NCBI RefSeq assembly: GCF_007655005.1
Contig: NZ_SZVW01000013.1
Location: 124,001-188,000, forward strand
DNA from: Streptomyces tibetensis
GTDB lineage: Bacteria; Actinomycetota; Actinomycetes; Streptomycetales; Streptomycetaceae
Reading direction: 5' to 3'
Length of the DNA stretch: 64,000 bases
Shown: positions 17,390 to 26,830 of the stretch, piece by piece
How positions within the stretch are numbered: position 1 is the first letter of the stretch
Layout: each line of letters begins with the position of its first letter
Translations under genes and position numbers: made by a program
Notes under the pieces: generated by a model
Databases searched by the model: none
Seen by the model: only the letters and a program-made list of their open reading frames with translations
Told to the model about the DNA's origin: nothing

Positions 17390-17959
17390 TCAGTCCTGGC
17401 GCACCACACGGTGCCGGTGGTAGACGACGTTCGAACCGATGGGGCGGGACTCGACGAGTTCGAGATCTACCCTGCGTTCGTGCTGCGGGAAGAACGGGAT
17501 GCCGCCGCCGACCAGCACCGGGTAGACCATGGTGCGGTACTCGTCGATCAGATCCGACGCCGCCGCCTCGTGGGCGAGAGTCGCGCCGCCGATCGCGATG
17601 TCACCCTCCGCCGGCTCGGCCCGCAACCGGTCGATCTCCTCCGCCACACCCCCGGACAGCAGGCGGGCGTTGCCCTGCACCGCCGACAGCGTCGTGGAGA
17701 ACACCACTTTCGGCAGCGGCTTCCACAACGCGGCCCACTCGAGCTGCGATTCGTCGAGGGAGGCGTCCTGGTCGACGGTCTCCCAGTACAGCATCGTCTC
17801 GTACAGCCGTCGCCCCATCAGGTGGACGCCGACCTCACGGATCTCGTCGTTCCAGAAGCGGAGGACCTCCTCGTCGGGCACCGACCAGTCGAAGCCGCCG
17901 TCCGGCCCGACGATGTAGCCGTCGAGTGAGACGTTCATCGAAAAGGTCACGCGGCGCAT
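17390..17959 (-). CDS. dihydrofolate-reductase-fold (RibD C-terminal) family protein
   Basis: A 189-residue protein with MRRVTFSMNVSLDGYIVGPDG at the N-terminus, HLMGRRLYETMLYWE, and IAIGGATLAHEAAASDLIDEYRTMVYPVLVGGG in the second half; these are the NADPH-binding elements of the RibD_C/YyaP-like reductases. ATG 17959 is preceded by GGAGGACTGCCG. It starts the minus-strand block but carries no TCACCC-N5-GGGTGA motif upstream, unlike the island that follows. Substrate unknown. Confidence 0.87.
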   Translation of the reverse strand: MRRVTFSMNVSLDGYIVGPDGGFDWSVPDEEVLRFWNDEIREVGVHLMGRRLYETMLYWETVDQDASLDESQLEWAALWKPLPKVVFSTTLSAVQGNARLLSGGVAEEIDRLRAEPAEGDIAIGGATLAHEAAASDLIDEYRTMVYPVLVGGGIPFFPQHERRVDLELVESRPIGSNVVYHRHRVVRQD

Positions 17960-18076
17960 CGGCAGTCCTCCTCGGTCAAGGTGTTCCACCGTACGACGTC
18001 ATGGTGTGCTGCCGCAGTGCCGTGCGCGCGGCGCGCGTTCATCGCGACCACCCCGGAAGGCCGAGCAGCACCGGCA

Positions 18077-18544
18077 TCAACGACCGGACGCGGGCGGGGT
18101 GAATCCCGACTGCCCGGCTGGGGCATGTCCCGTCAGGACGAGTTCCTTCGCCCTGCGGTACTCGTCGTCCGTGATGGCCCCGCTGTCGCGGATCTCGGAC
18201 AGTCTGGCGAGCTCGTCGACGCTGCTGGACCGGCCCTCACTGCCCGCGGCCTGCCTGATGCGGGCGTCGAAGGCCTCCTGCTGTGCTCGCGCCTGCGCCA
18301 TCTCACGGCGCCCCATGTTCTTGCCGCGGGCGATGACGTAGACGAACACGCCGAGGAACGGCAGCAGGACGGTGAACACCAGCCAGCCGGCCTTGGCCCA
18401 GCCGCTCAGGTCGTCGTCACGGAAGATGTCGACCACCACACGGAAGAGCAGGATGAACCACATGATCCACAGGAAGAACAGGAGGATGCTCCAGAAGACG
18501 CTCAACAGGGGATAGTCGTAGGCCAGATACATCTGTGCGCTCAT
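18077..18544 (-). CDS. PLDc_N/SHOCT membrane protein
   Basis: A 155-residue protein. Two hydrophobic segments at about residues 14-38 and 52-74 form a PLDc_N-like hairpin (SGWAKAGWLVFTVLLPFLGVFVYVIARG), followed by a charged linker and a C-terminal SHOCT helix pair (VDELARLSEIRDSGAITDDEYRRAKELVL). SHOCT domains mediate oligomerisation. ATG 18544 has GGAGGAGAGAA. A TCACCC-N5-GGGTGA element lies about 80 nt upstream, inside the end of the YihY gene, so it probably has its own promoter as well as being downstream of that gene. Confidence 0.85.
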   Translation of the reverse strand: MSAQMYLAYDYPLLSVFWSILLFFLWIMWFILLFRVVVDIFRDDDLSGWAKAGWLVFTVLLPFLGVFVYVIARGKNMGRREMAQARAQQEAFDARIRQAAGSEGRSSSVDELARLSEIRDSGAITDDEYRRAKELVLTGHAPAGQSGFTPPASGR

Positions 18545-18591
18545 TTCTCTCCTCCGTCCCGACGCTCGCCGGGCCACCGGCGGTGCTGCCT

Positions 18592-19470
18592 TCAGCTTGG
18601 GTCCGGAAAGGCACGATCGGCCTCACCCGGCGTGGGTGAGCGTGCGGCAGTCCGGTACCACGCGGTGGAGGCGACGTACTCGCCCAGCGCCAGGCCCGAC
18701 ACGGCCACCAGGAAGACGGCGATGAGCCAGGACAGGAACGTGAACACGGGACCGAGAGGACCGAACTCGTCCAGGCTGCGCTCCATCGCGGTGGGGACCA
18801 GCACACGCGCGGCCAGACTCAGCAGGACCGTACCGGCGCCGGCCAGCACCGCCCCCGGCAGCAGGCTCCGCCAGCCGATCCGGCCGCCCAGCAGCAGATG
18901 CTGCGACCACCAGAGCAGCGTCACGGACAGCAGGGACAGAACCAGCCCGGTCACCCTGCCCGCGCCGAACCCCTTGCGCAGCGGTGCCTGGAACAGGAGA
19001 TAGGCGAGCCAGACCAGCAGCCAGAGCAGCCAGCGCCAGAAGGCCGCTCGTACCGGTGCGCGCGGCAGGCGCCAGCAGCGCTCGCACACCGCCTGCAGAG
19101 CCCGGCAGAACGCCGTGGCCGACACGAGGGTCACCACCGCGCTCACCGCTCCGGCCGTGTTACGTGTCGTGCCCGTCGCGGAGAAGGCCTGGCGCAGCTC
19201 GTCGAGTGTGTCACCGCGCATGCCCAGAACCGCCCGGAGGGAGTCGGCCAGCAGGTCCTGCATCGCGTCCGGAGCGAACGCCGCGACGGTCATCAGCAGC
19301 GGGAGCGCGGTGAGGAACGCCTGCGCGGCCAGCCGTACCGAGCCCTCCACGATGTTGAGCCCCGCCAGGCGGGACAGCAGCCGGGCCGTGGCTCCGGACC
19401 GCAGGCTCGCCGCAAGCCCCGCTGCCGTGCGCCCGCGGGGCCTGCCGGAGAGGCCGGGTTTCACGGTCAT
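18592..19470 (-). CDS. YihY/BrkB family inner membrane protein
   Basis: A 292-residue membrane protein of the YihY/virulence-factor-BrkB family: an amphipathic N-terminus, about six hydrophobic segments, and characteristic stretches such as RLAAQAFLTALPLLMTVAAF near residue 50 and the end segment LGPVFTFLSWLIAVFLVAVSGLALGEYV. Function of the family is uncertain (small-molecule or lipid export is suspected). Its start lies 3 nt after the stop of the preceding broken membrane gene, so they were co-transcribed. Confidence 0.82.
   Translation of the reverse strand: MTVKPGLSGRPRGRTAAGLAASLRSGATARLLSRLAGLNIVEGSVRLAAQAFLTALPLLMTVAAFAPDAMQDLLADSLRAVLGMRGDTLDELRQAFSATGTTRNTAGAVSAVVTLVSATAFCRALQAVCERCWRLPRAPVRAAFWRWLLWLLVWLAYLLFQAPLRKGFGAGRVTGLVLSLLSVTLLWWSQHLLLGGRIGWRSLLPGAVLAGAGTVLLSLAARVLVPTAMERSLDEFGPLGPVFTFLSWLIAVFLVAVSGLALGEYVASTAWYRTAARSPTPGEADRAFPDPS
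18623..18639 (-). promoter_or_regulatory. island operator 1 (TCACCC-N5-GGGTGA)
   Basis: Perfect palindrome TCACCC-N5-GGGTGA, read with GGC following on the minus strand. It lies 79-95 nt before the start codon of the SHOCT membrane gene and within the last codons of the YihY gene. One of five copies in this island. Confidence 0.7.
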
Positions 19471-19473
19471 GAC

Positions 19474-20356
19474 TCACGGAACCGTCCGCTGCTCGGCCTG
19501 CTCCGCCGTCTGCCCCGCCGCTCCGGCGGCGGCCGCAAGGATCGCCAGGACGAGCAGGACGGCCAGGGCGATACCGACGACGAGCGCCACTGCTCCGACG
19601 GTGGGGTGGTTCCAGAGCACCAGCGTCAGAGCCGCGGCCCCCATGACCACACCGGTGATCCACTGCCGGTGGCCGGCCAGCCGGCGTCCCACGGCACCGG
19701 TGCGCGCGCCCGCGTTGTCCAGGGCCCTGCCGGTGGCCGTCGTACCCCGGTCGGCCGCCGTCCGTACACCACGGGCCAGGCGCCCCGGACCGTACAGGTA
19801 TGCGACCAGTGCGGTGATCACCGACACGACCAGCAGGGTGAGGGTGCTGTCGCGCAGGAAACGGACGAACGTGTCGTAGACGGTCGCGGCCGCGTCGCCG
19901 GGCAGCACCGCCGGCGGGACCGAGTCCAGACAGACGCGCCGGACCACGGCCAGCGCGACGAGCAGCCCCACCATCATCACGCCGACGCCCGTGGCGGTGA
20001 TCATCAGCATGACCCGGTGTGCGGGAGCGGTCCGGACGGCGAGCGCGGCCACCACGACGGTGAGGACGGGCAGCCAGGTGCCGAGGACGTCGAGCAGCCG
20101 CATCGCGTCCTGTGCCTTGCCCAGTTGCTCGGTCTCGAAGAGGGTGATCGTCCGGTCCGTGTCCGGGATCGTGGCGGCCCGCGAGGAGCAGGGCCAGCAG
20201 GAGAAGGGCCGAGGATCCGGCCCGCCGCGCCCGCCGGTGACGAACCGCCGCGTGCCGGCGCAGCCGCTCGTACTCCGCTCGTTCCTCGGCGGTCATGATG
20301 TGTTGCGTGCTCCCGGCTTCGCCGGGGTGCGGCGGATCCCGGGGTGCCGAGTTCAT
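19474..20356 (-). pseudogene. large integral membrane protein with internal deletion
   Basis: From ATG 20356 the frame encodes a normal cytoplasmic start (TAEERAEYERLRRHAAVRHR) and most of a first membrane helix (GSSALLLLALLLA). Near 20190-20235 it jumps in another frame to TDRTITLFETEQLGKAQDAMRLLDVLGTWLPVLTVVVAAL and then continues normally to the stop at 19474 with three further helices. Streptomycete homologues of this kind have a long extracytoplasmic domain between the first and second helices; here it is gone, so a deletion of several hundred bases is inferred. It sits between HdeD and YihY in the same orientation. Confidence 0.75.
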
Positions 20357-20470
20357 GGGTATGCCTTTCCGCGTGTGCGCCGCCCCGGGCGCTGTGGTCT
20401 TTGCCGCTCGGGATGCCGGAGGTGGGGCGTCGCACCGGCCGTGGCGCTTCCGTCGGCCTGGCGGGCTGTC

Positions 20471-21130
20471 TCAGGCAGCCTCGGGTGGGGCGTGCGGCCC
20501 CGCCCTGTGCGTCTTGTGGAGTGCGGCCCGCCACGCCAGAGCGACCGCCGTCTCGGCCAGGCCGAGCAGCACGAGCCACAGGCCGAGCAGCCGGGTCAGC
20601 GCGCGGGCCGACTCCGTGGGCAGGGCGAGTACCACGATCCCCGCGACGATGCCCAGCATCGCGGCAGCCAGAACGACGCCGCGGTGCGGCAGGTCCTCGG
20701 CGACGACGGCCGTGTAGAGCGTGAGGATCCCGGACACCAGCCAGACGACGCCGGTGACCAGCGAGAGCACGGTGATCGTCTGCAGCGGATCGCGCAGGCA
20801 CAGCACCCCGGCAAGGACGTACACCACGGCAAGGAGCAGTCCCGGCAGCCGTTCGCCGTGCTCCTCCCGGCCGAAGACGGCCACCAACCGGAACGCCCCG
20901 CTCACCAGCAGGTACAGTCCGACGAGGACGGCCAGGACGTGCAGGGTCGCCTCCGGCCAGACCAGGACCAGTACGCCCGGCACCAAGGTCACGACGGCCG
21001 AGCCCAACAACCATGTCCATGAACGGCCCAGCCGTTCCAGCCCGTATGCGGGGCCGGACGCCGGAGCGAGGATCGCCCCGCCGGGCCGGTGTTCCTGCCC
21101 GGGGAACGGTGTCGGACCATGCGACATCAT
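20471..21130 (-). CDS. HdeD family acid-resistance-type membrane protein
   Basis: A 219-residue protein with six regularly spaced hydrophobic segments in an internal two-times-three arrangement, typical of HdeD/DUF308 proteins (WLLGSAVVTLVPGVLVLVWPE, VGLYLLVSGAFRLV, LAGVLCLRDPLQTITVLSL). HdeD in enterobacteria contributes to acid resistance at high cell density. The start at ATGATG (21130) has GGAGGAGCC. A TCACCC-N5-GGGTGA palindrome is about 125 nt upstream. Likely first gene of a unit running through the broken membrane gene, YihY and SHOCT. Confidence 0.85.
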   Translation of the reverse strand: MMSHGPTPFPGQEHRPGGAILAPASGPAYGLERLGRSWTWLLGSAVVTLVPGVLVLVWPEATLHVLAVLVGLYLLVSGAFRLVAVFGREEHGERLPGLLLAVVYVLAGVLCLRDPLQTITVLSLVTGVVWLVSGILTLYTAVVAEDLPHRGVVLAAAMLGIVAGIVVLALPTESARALTRLLGLWLVLLGLAETAVALAWRAALHKTHRAGPHAPPEAA

Positions 21131-21254
21131 GGCTCCTCCTCGCCTGATCGATCGGTCGTCCCGGGACCGCTCCGGTGCGGTGCCCGAGGGGTGTGGCAGG
21201 GCCGGTGCGCCGCTCTGCCGGCTCCAGAATCCCGCCTGCCGCCGGGTGCCGGGT

Positions 21255-21271
21255 TCACCCGCCAAGGGTGA
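21255..21271 (-). promoter_or_regulatory. island operator 2 (TCACCC-N5-GGGTGA)
   Basis: Perfect palindromic arms with spacer, 125-141 nt before the HdeD start codon. Same arms and spacing as the copies at 18623 and 27583. Confidence 0.75.
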
Positions 21272-21452
21272 TCTGCCGGTGCTGCGGCGGCAGGCGGGAC
21301 GCCCGTCCGGAACCCATGAGCGCGGTGACCGGCGCCGGCTCCTCGAACCAGTCGCCCATCATCAAGCTGACGAAAGGTCAGTCAGCTTGTGCCGCAACCG
21401 AGTCGACATCGCGCGGTACACCAGGGGGGAGGGGGTGTGCGGGCCCGTCACG

Positions 21453-21650
21453 TCATTCCGGCACCGGCCGCATCTCGACGACACGCAGTCCCAGTGACTG
21501 GCAGCGCGCCAGCAGCCCGTAGAGGTGCGCTTCGTCCACGACGTGACCGAACAGGACGGTCTGGCCGGCCATCACCACATGACCCAGCTCCGGAAAGGCC
21601 TTCGCCAGCGTTTCCGACAGGTGCCCTTCGACGCGGATCTCATAGCGCAC
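21453..21650 (-). CDS. 65-residue conserved-looking small protein
   Basis: From GTG 21650 (GGGAGGAC upstream) a 65-residue protein with the regular pattern YEIRVEGHLSETLAKAFPEL ... VLFGHVVDEAHLYGLLARCQSLGLRVVEMR. The alternation of beta strand, helix, strand, helix, strand suggests an ACT- or ferredoxin-like half fold. I have seen this kind of ORF in streptomycetes without a name. It is preceded by a one-mismatch TCACCC-N5-GGGTGA element, so it belongs to the island regulon. Confidence 0.72.
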   Translation of the reverse strand: MRYEIRVEGHLSETLAKAFPELGHVVMAGQTVLFGHVVDEAHLYGLLARCQSLGLRVVEMRPVPE

Positions 21651-21732
21651 GAGCTTGTCCTCCCACGGATGCCCTGGACAGGCGGACGGGGCGCCCTTTC
21701 CGCCATCGTGCGCCTGCGTCCGGGCTCGGACC

Positions 21733-21749
21733 TCACCCGAAGCAGGTGA
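21733..21749 (-). promoter_or_regulatory. island operator 3 (one mismatch)
   Basis: TCACCC-GAAGC-AGGTGA on the plus strand, which reads TCACCT-N5-GGGTGAGG on the minus strand. It is 83-99 nt before the GTG of the 65-residue protein. Confidence 0.6.
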
Positions 21750-21772
21750 CCCGCCGGGCGACGGAGCCGGGA

Positions 21773-22297
21773 TCAGTGCTTCAGCACGATCTTGAAAGCG
21801 ATGATGAGCAGGCCGAGGAACAGGTTGACCGACGCGGTGACGGCCATGAGCCGTGGCGAGGCACCGGCGCGGCGTGCCGCGGCCACGGACCAGCCGATCT
21901 GGCCGACCACGGCGACGCACAGAGCCAGCCAGAGGGCACCTCGGACGTCCAGCCCCAGGAGGGGACTGACCGCCACCGCGACGGCCGGCGGGACCGCGGC
22001 CTTGACGATGGGCCACTCGTCACGGCACACGTGCAGGACGAGACGGCGGTCCGGAGCCTGCTGCGCCAGGCGCGCCCCGAACAGCTGGGCATGCACATGC
22101 GCGATCCAGAACACCACGCCGGTCAGGAGCAGCAGCAACACCAGCTCGGTCCGGGGGAACTGGCCCAGGGATCCGGCGCCGATCACCACGGAGGACGCCA
22201 GCATGGAACCGTAGACGCCGCCGGTGTAGTCCGCGCCGGCACGGCGCTCGGCACGGCGCTTGCGGCGGCCGGCCGGGGTGGTTGTGGTCCTGGACAT
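21773..22297 (-). CDS. four-TM membrane protein
   Basis: A 174-residue protein: a basic N-terminus (RRKRRAERRAGADYTGGVYG) followed by four hydrophobic segments at about residues 30-45, 52-70, 98-120 and 148-172. No named family recognised. GGGGAGCC precedes ATG 22297. It starts 18 nt after the MFS stop, so it is read from the MFS promoter. Confidence 0.7.
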   Translation of the reverse strand: MSRTTTTPAGRRKRRAERRAGADYTGGVYGSMLASSVVIGAGSLGQFPRTELVLLLLLTGVVFWIAHVHAQLFGARLAQQAPDRRLVLHVCRDEWPIVKAAVPPAVAVAVSPLLGLDVRGALWLALCVAVVGQIGWSVAAARRAGASPRLMAVTASVNLFLGLLIIAFKIVLKH

Positions 22298-22315
22298 GAA
22301 CGGCTCCCCACCGAC

Positions 22316-23944
22316 TCAGTGTGTCGATCCCGTCGCCCCGGCCGTGGCGCCGGCGTCCTGCTCGCGCGGACGGCTCCCGCGGCCGGCCGGCAGGTGCGGT
22401 GTGACGAGGAAACTGGCCAGGGCGACGCCGCCGGTGGCCAGGATCGCCGCCTTCAGACCCTGCAACTGCGCGGAGGCGTAGGACTCGGCGACGGCGTCGG
22501 CCTCGGACGGCGGCAGCCCGGCACGCTCGGCTGCCGAACGCACCTGATCCGTGGGGATGAACGCGATCCCGGCCTCGAGGGCGACACCGACCTGCTCGCG
22601 GGTCTCTTCGGACAGCCTCGGGTTCTCCTCCACGTGCGTGGTGAAGGCGTGGGCCAGCGCGCCGATGAGAAGGGACCCGATGAGCGCGGTGCCCAGCGCG
22701 GAGCCCAGATTCTGTGCCGTGAACTGCAGCCCTCCCGCCTCGCTGCGTTCCTCCTCGCCCACCCCGGACTGCACGACGTTGCCCAGCTGCGAGGCGAGCA
22801 GCCCGACCCCCACGCCCAGCAGAGCCATGGCGCCGGCGAACTGCCCGTCGTCGATGACCGGATCGATCGTGGCCAGCAGCCACACGATGGCCGCCACCAG
22901 GATCGTCAGGGCCAGCCGGACCACCCGGCGCGGCCCCACCGCGCGCCCCAGCGAGGACGCGCACAGAGAGGTCACCAGCATGGTGGCGGACACCGGGAGC
23001 AGCCGCAGACCTGTCTCGAAGGCGTCGAACCCCTGGACCACCTGCAAATACAGCGGAATGGTGAAGAACAGCCCCAGCAGGATGAGGTTCTGGCTCAGCA
23101 GCGTCATCAGGCCCGACCGCAGCACGGGTCTGCTCAGCAGGGACAGGTGCACGAGCGGATCGGCACTCTCGTGCTCCCGCCGCCGCTCCCACCGGCGGAA
23201 GGCGGCCAGGACGGCGGCCCCGGCGCCGACGACGAACAGCGTCGGGGCGAAGCCGAGCACGGTGAAGGGCGGGTTCCGGGGCTGTACCCATCCCCAGGTA
23301 CTGCTCTGCAGCACGCCGAGGACGCCCAGTCCGAGTCCGGCCGCGGAGAGGACCGCGCCGACCACGTCCAGACGGGGGCGCGGCCCGCTCGCGGTGGGCG
23401 TCGCGATCATCCGGCGGCACAGCAACACCGCCACGACGACCACGACCTCACCCGCGAAGACCAGCCGCCAGGTCAGATACGTCGTCACCCATCCGCCCAG
23501 CAGCGGGCCGACCGCGATCCCCGCACCGGCGAGCCCGCCGATGACCGCGTAGGCGATGGCCCGGTCGCGTCCGCGGTACGACTCCGCGACGAGGGCCGCC
23601 ATGGCCGGCAGCACCATGGCGGCGCCGAGCCCCTCGATGACGGACCAGCCCAGCATGAGGACCCACAGCGCGGGTGCCAGCGCCGTCAGGCCCGACCCGA
23701 CGCCGTAGACGACCATCCCGAGGACGAACATGCGCCGGCGTCCCACGATGTCCCCGAGCCTGCCGCCGATGAGCATGAAAGCGGCCATGACCAGCGCGTA
23801 CAGAGTGATGACGGCCTGGATGGCGGTGACCTCCGTGTCGAAGTCCTCGACCAGCTGACTGATGGACACGTTCATCACGGAGGTGTCCAGGACCATCAGG
23901 AACTGGGCCGCCCCCAGGACGATCAGAGCCCGCCACCGCTTCAC
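22316..23944 (-). CDS. DHA2-type (14-TM) MFS drug exporter
   Basis: A protein of about 542 residues with 14 hydrophobic segments. Motif evidence: VLDTSVMNVSISQL in helix one (motif D1 of DHA2 pumps), GGRLGDIVGRRRMFVLG (motif A), and AYAVIGGLAGAGIAVGPLLGGWV (motif C, antiporter). The GTG at 23944 before KRWRALIVLG is preferred because CGAGGTGG lies 6 nt before it. It likely exports hydrophobic drugs in exchange for protons. An imperfect TCACCC-N5-GGGTGA element sits about 110 nt upstream. Confidence 0.88.
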   Translation of the reverse strand: MKRWRALIVLGAAQFLMVLDTSVMNVSISQLVEDFDTEVTAIQAVITLYALVMAAFMLIGGRLGDIVGRRRMFVLGMVVYGVGSGLTALAPALWVLMLGWSVIEGLGAAMVLPAMAALVAESYRGRDRAIAYAVIGGLAGAGIAVGPLLGGWVTTYLTWRLVFAGEVVVVVAVLLCRRMIATPTASGPRPRLDVVGAVLSAAGLGLGVLGVLQSSTWGWVQPRNPPFTVLGFAPTLFVVGAGAAVLAAFRRWERRREHESADPLVHLSLLSRPVLRSGLMTLLSQNLILLGLFFTIPLYLQVVQGFDAFETGLRLLPVSATMLVTSLCASSLGRAVGPRRVVRLALTILVAAIVWLLATIDPVIDDGQFAGAMALLGVGVGLLASQLGNVVQSGVGEEERSEAGGLQFTAQNLGSALGTALIGSLLIGALAHAFTTHVEENPRLSEETREQVGVALEAGIAFIPTDQVRSAAERAGLPPSEADAVAESYASAQLQGLKAAILATGGVALASFLVTPHLPAGRGSRPREQDAGATAGATGSTH

Positions 23945-24053
23945 GAAGTCCACCTCGCCGAGTCGGACCGGTACGCCGGCGCAGTGCCCGGCATGCGCCG
24001 GCGTACGTGTCGCCGGCTGTTCCTCATCGCACCCCACGTGCGCGCCGCGCGCC

Positions 24054-24070
24054 TCACCCACGAAGGGGGA
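24054..24070 (-). promoter_or_regulatory. island operator 4 (one mismatch)
   Basis: TCACCC-ACGAA-GGGGGA on the plus strand; the proximal half GGGTGAGGC on the minus strand is intact. It is 110-126 nt before the MFS start. Confidence 0.6.
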
Positions 24071-24121
24071 AGTACGGGCCCTGCAGTGGAGGTGACACGG
24101 CGCGAGTGATCCGGCGCGGGC

Positions 24122-26830
24122 TCACAGAATCCGGAGGTCGCGTGCACGGCGTACCGCTTCGCCCCGCCGGTTCACCGCCAGTTTCCGGTAGACGCTTTTC
24201 AGGTGGGTCTTCACCGTGTTCACCGACAGGCAGAGATCGGCGGCGATCTCCTCCGTCGACATCATCCGGGCCACCCGGTCCAGGACGTCGTGCTCGCGCG
24301 CGCTCAGCTCCACCGCCACGAGCGGTGCGGGCGGCGGCTGCGGCACGGTCCGCTCGCCCTGCGCAGGTGCGGCAGGTGTCAGCCAGCCTGCCGCCAGTTC
24401 GTGCAGCGGAGCCGTGGCGATGAGAGGCCGGATCCACGCTCCGGCGTCCAGGAACGGACGTCGCAGCCGCTCACGGCGGGCGTCGAGCAGCGCCTGTGCC
24501 ACGAGCTTGCGGGCCGCGGCTCCGTCTCCGGCAGCGGCGGCGGCCCCGGCCCTCACCAGCGCTGCCCTCACCGTCACCGCCGGGCCGGTGCGTCCCTCGG
24601 CGTGGACGCTGTCGAGCAGGTCGAAGGCCGCTCCGGGACGCCGGGCGGCGAGCTGGATCGCTGCGGCCTCCACCGCGCACACGGGCTGGTCACCGGAGAC
24701 GGCCCGCAGCACCTCGGCGGCCTCGTCCGGCCGCCCCTCGGCCAGGTGGGCGGCCGAGGTGACGAGCGCTTCATGGCTTCGCGCCCACGGCGAGTCCACG
24801 GCGGCGGGGACGGCCGGGTCCGCCGCCTCGACCGCGTCGCGTACCTTCCCCCGGGCCATCAACAGGCGCGCCGCGGCAAGGGCGCGCCCCGCCGCCAGCA
24901 CCGGATCAGGCGTCCCGGAGGGAAGCTCGGCCGCCTCGTCGATGAGGGCCTGTGCCCGTCCCAGTTCATTGCGGTCCACCGCGACGGCGGCCAGGACCAG
25001 CCTTCCGATGCCGGACCCGGACGGACTTGGCGCGCCCGGCCGGTCCGCCTCGGACACCGCGGCCAGTGCCTTGCGCTCGGCCCGGCCGGGCCAGCCGTTC
25101 ATGTAGTCGAGCAGGGCCAGGTGCCCCATCGCCTCCTCCCGGGGCAGCGCGGTGGAGGCCCCGCCGGGAGCGCCGGCCACGCTGGTCAGGACGGCACGCG
25201 CGTCCTCGTAGCGCCCGGCCCACAGGAGCGTGGAACCGACATGGGTCATCAGGAGGGCGGTCAGTTCGGGATGCTTGTCCAGCAGGTGAACCGGAACCTC
25301 CTGCCTGAGCTCCGCAGCCGATTCGGCGGCCTTCTCGACCTCTGGGGGACATCCGGTCAGGCGGGCGGCCAGGGCTTCCAGCAGTGCGCAGCTCAGCCGG
25401 GCGGCCGCGTCGTGAGCGTCGTTCCCCTCGTGGGCGAGTTGCTCCTCGGCGTGGCGCAGGCGGGCCAGGCCGTGATCCAGGTCGTGCCGGGCCAGGTCGT
25501 GGGCGGCACGCACGAGATGGGTGGCCGGGCTCCTCGCCTCGGGACCCATGTGGGAGAACAACCGAGCCAGGTTCTCGGAGCTCGGACCGGTGAAGAGCAG
25601 CCCGATCGCGAGGTCGTCCACGAGGGCACCGGCGGTGAGGTCCCAGTCGCCCGCGGCGGCGCTGTGGGCGAGGGTCTCCGGCAGGAAGCCGTGACGGTGC
25701 AGCCACCGTGCGGCCCGTCGGTGCAGTTCCGGCTCCTGCCCGGGCAGGCGGACGCGTAGATGTGCGCGCAGTATCTCCCCGAACAAGGGGTGGAGCTGGT
25801 ACCACGAGTGTCCGAGACGCTCGACGAACGCGTTCTCCTGGTGCAGCCCGGCGAGGATGGGCTCGGCGTCGACGCGGTCGGTCAGCGCGTTGGCCAGGTC
25901 GGGACAGAAGCGCTCCAGGACGCTGACGCGCAGCAGCAGGTCCTGTGTCTCCCGCGTCTGCCGCTTGAGGACCTCGACCAGCAGGAAGTCCGCCACCGTG
26001 CTGCGGTCCGCCTCGAACTCCTTCAGATAGAGCTCGGGGTCGGAACTCTCCCGGGCGGCCAGCGCGGACAGGCTCAGGCCGGCGGCCCAGCCCCGCGTAC
26101 GGTCGACCAGGTTGCGCGCCGCCTGGACCGGGAGGCTCAGGCCGTGCAGCTCCAGCAGCGCGGCGGCCTCCTCCGGTGTGAAGGCCAGTTCGGCGGAGCG
26201 GATCTCCGTCAGATCACCGGCCGCCCGGTAGCGGTGCAGCGGCAGCAGGGGTTCGGTGCGGGTGACGAGCACGAGGTGCAGTCCTGGGCCGGCGTGGTGC
26301 AGGACGAACTCCAACTGCTCGGCGACCGTCGCGTCGGTCACGCGGTCGTACTCGTCGAGCACGAGGACGACCGGCCGCTCCCGGTCGTGCAACTCGCCGG
26401 CCAGAGCCGACAGAAGCCTGTGGTCCACACCGGCGGCGTCCGCGGGCGCCCCGATCGCTTCGGACGCCGGTGCGCCGCAGGCCCGCAGGGCCTGCAGTAC
26501 ATAGGCCCAGAACACCCCGGGACGGCAGTCGCCCACATCGCAGGTGAGCCAGGCGGCCGGGGGGCCCGGGCCCAGTCCCGAGGCCCAGTCCGCGGCCAGC
26601 AGGGTCTTGCCCGCTCCGGCGGGCCCGTCGAGCAGAGTCAGTGGCGTTCTCAGGGCCTGGTCGAGGTGGTCGACGAGCCGCTGGCGACGCAGGAACGTGT
26701 GGGGCCTGGCGGGGAGGGCGAACCGGGTGCGCAGAAACGGATCCCCCACGGGATCGGTGTGCGACAGTGCCGGAACGAGGTGAACCGCCGATCCTGGGAC
26801 GTTCTCATGGATTTCCGCCACGGCGCTCAT
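24122..26830 (-). CDS. LAL (MalT-like) ATP-dependent LuxR regulator
   Basis: A 902-residue regulator. Walker A is GPAGAGKT at residues 69-76, Walker B-like RPVVLVLDEYDRV follows about 90 residues later, and a STAND/TPR-like helical middle spans roughly 300-820. The C-terminal 60 residues form a LuxR helix-turn-helix (LSAREHDVLDRVARMMSTEEIAADLCLSVNTVKTHL). Such proteins activate target operons on binding a small inducer. Start ATG 26830 has ACAGGGGTG. A GGGTGAAGC half-site of the island element lies about 40 nt upstream of the start. It sits centrally in the island and is the best local candidate to control it. Confidence 0.9.
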   Translation of the reverse strand: MSAVAEIHENVPGSAVHLVPALSHTDPVGDPFLRTRFALPARPHTFLRRQRLVDHLDQALRTPLTLLDGPAGAGKTLLAADWASGLGPGPPAAWLTCDVGDCRPGVFWAYVLQALRACGAPASEAIGAPADAAGVDHRLLSALAGELHDRERPVVLVLDEYDRVTDATVAEQLEFVLHHAGPGLHLVLVTRTEPLLPLHRYRAAGDLTEIRSAELAFTPEEAAALLELHGLSLPVQAARNLVDRTRGWAAGLSLSALAARESSDPELYLKEFEADRSTVADFLLVEVLKRQTRETQDLLLRVSVLERFCPDLANALTDRVDAEPILAGLHQENAFVERLGHSWYQLHPLFGEILRAHLRVRLPGQEPELHRRAARWLHRHGFLPETLAHSAAAGDWDLTAGALVDDLAIGLLFTGPSSENLARLFSHMGPEARSPATHLVRAAHDLARHDLDHGLARLRHAEEQLAHEGNDAHDAAARLSCALLEALAARLTGCPPEVEKAAESAAELRQEVPVHLLDKHPELTALLMTHVGSTLLWAGRYEDARAVLTSVAGAPGGASTALPREEAMGHLALLDYMNGWPGRAERKALAAVSEADRPGAPSPSGSGIGRLVLAAVAVDRNELGRAQALIDEAAELPSGTPDPVLAAGRALAAARLLMARGKVRDAVEAADPAVPAAVDSPWARSHEALVTSAAHLAEGRPDEAAEVLRAVSGDQPVCAVEAAAIQLAARRPGAAFDLLDSVHAEGRTGPAVTVRAALVRAGAAAAAGDGAAARKLVAQALLDARRERLRRPFLDAGAWIRPLIATAPLHELAAGWLTPAAPAQGERTVPQPPPAPLVAVELSAREHDVLDRVARMMSTEEIAADLCLSVNTVKTHLKSVYRKLAVNRRGEAVRRARDLRIL

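Noticed and set aside
21389..24109. 906-codon plus-strand frame
   Set aside because: A shadow of the MFS and membrane genes on the minus strand; translation is Gln/His/Arg-rich with no domain.
24203..25759. Plus-strand frame over the LAL regulator
   Set aside because: Antisense shadow; the minus strand encodes an intact Walker A and LuxR domain.
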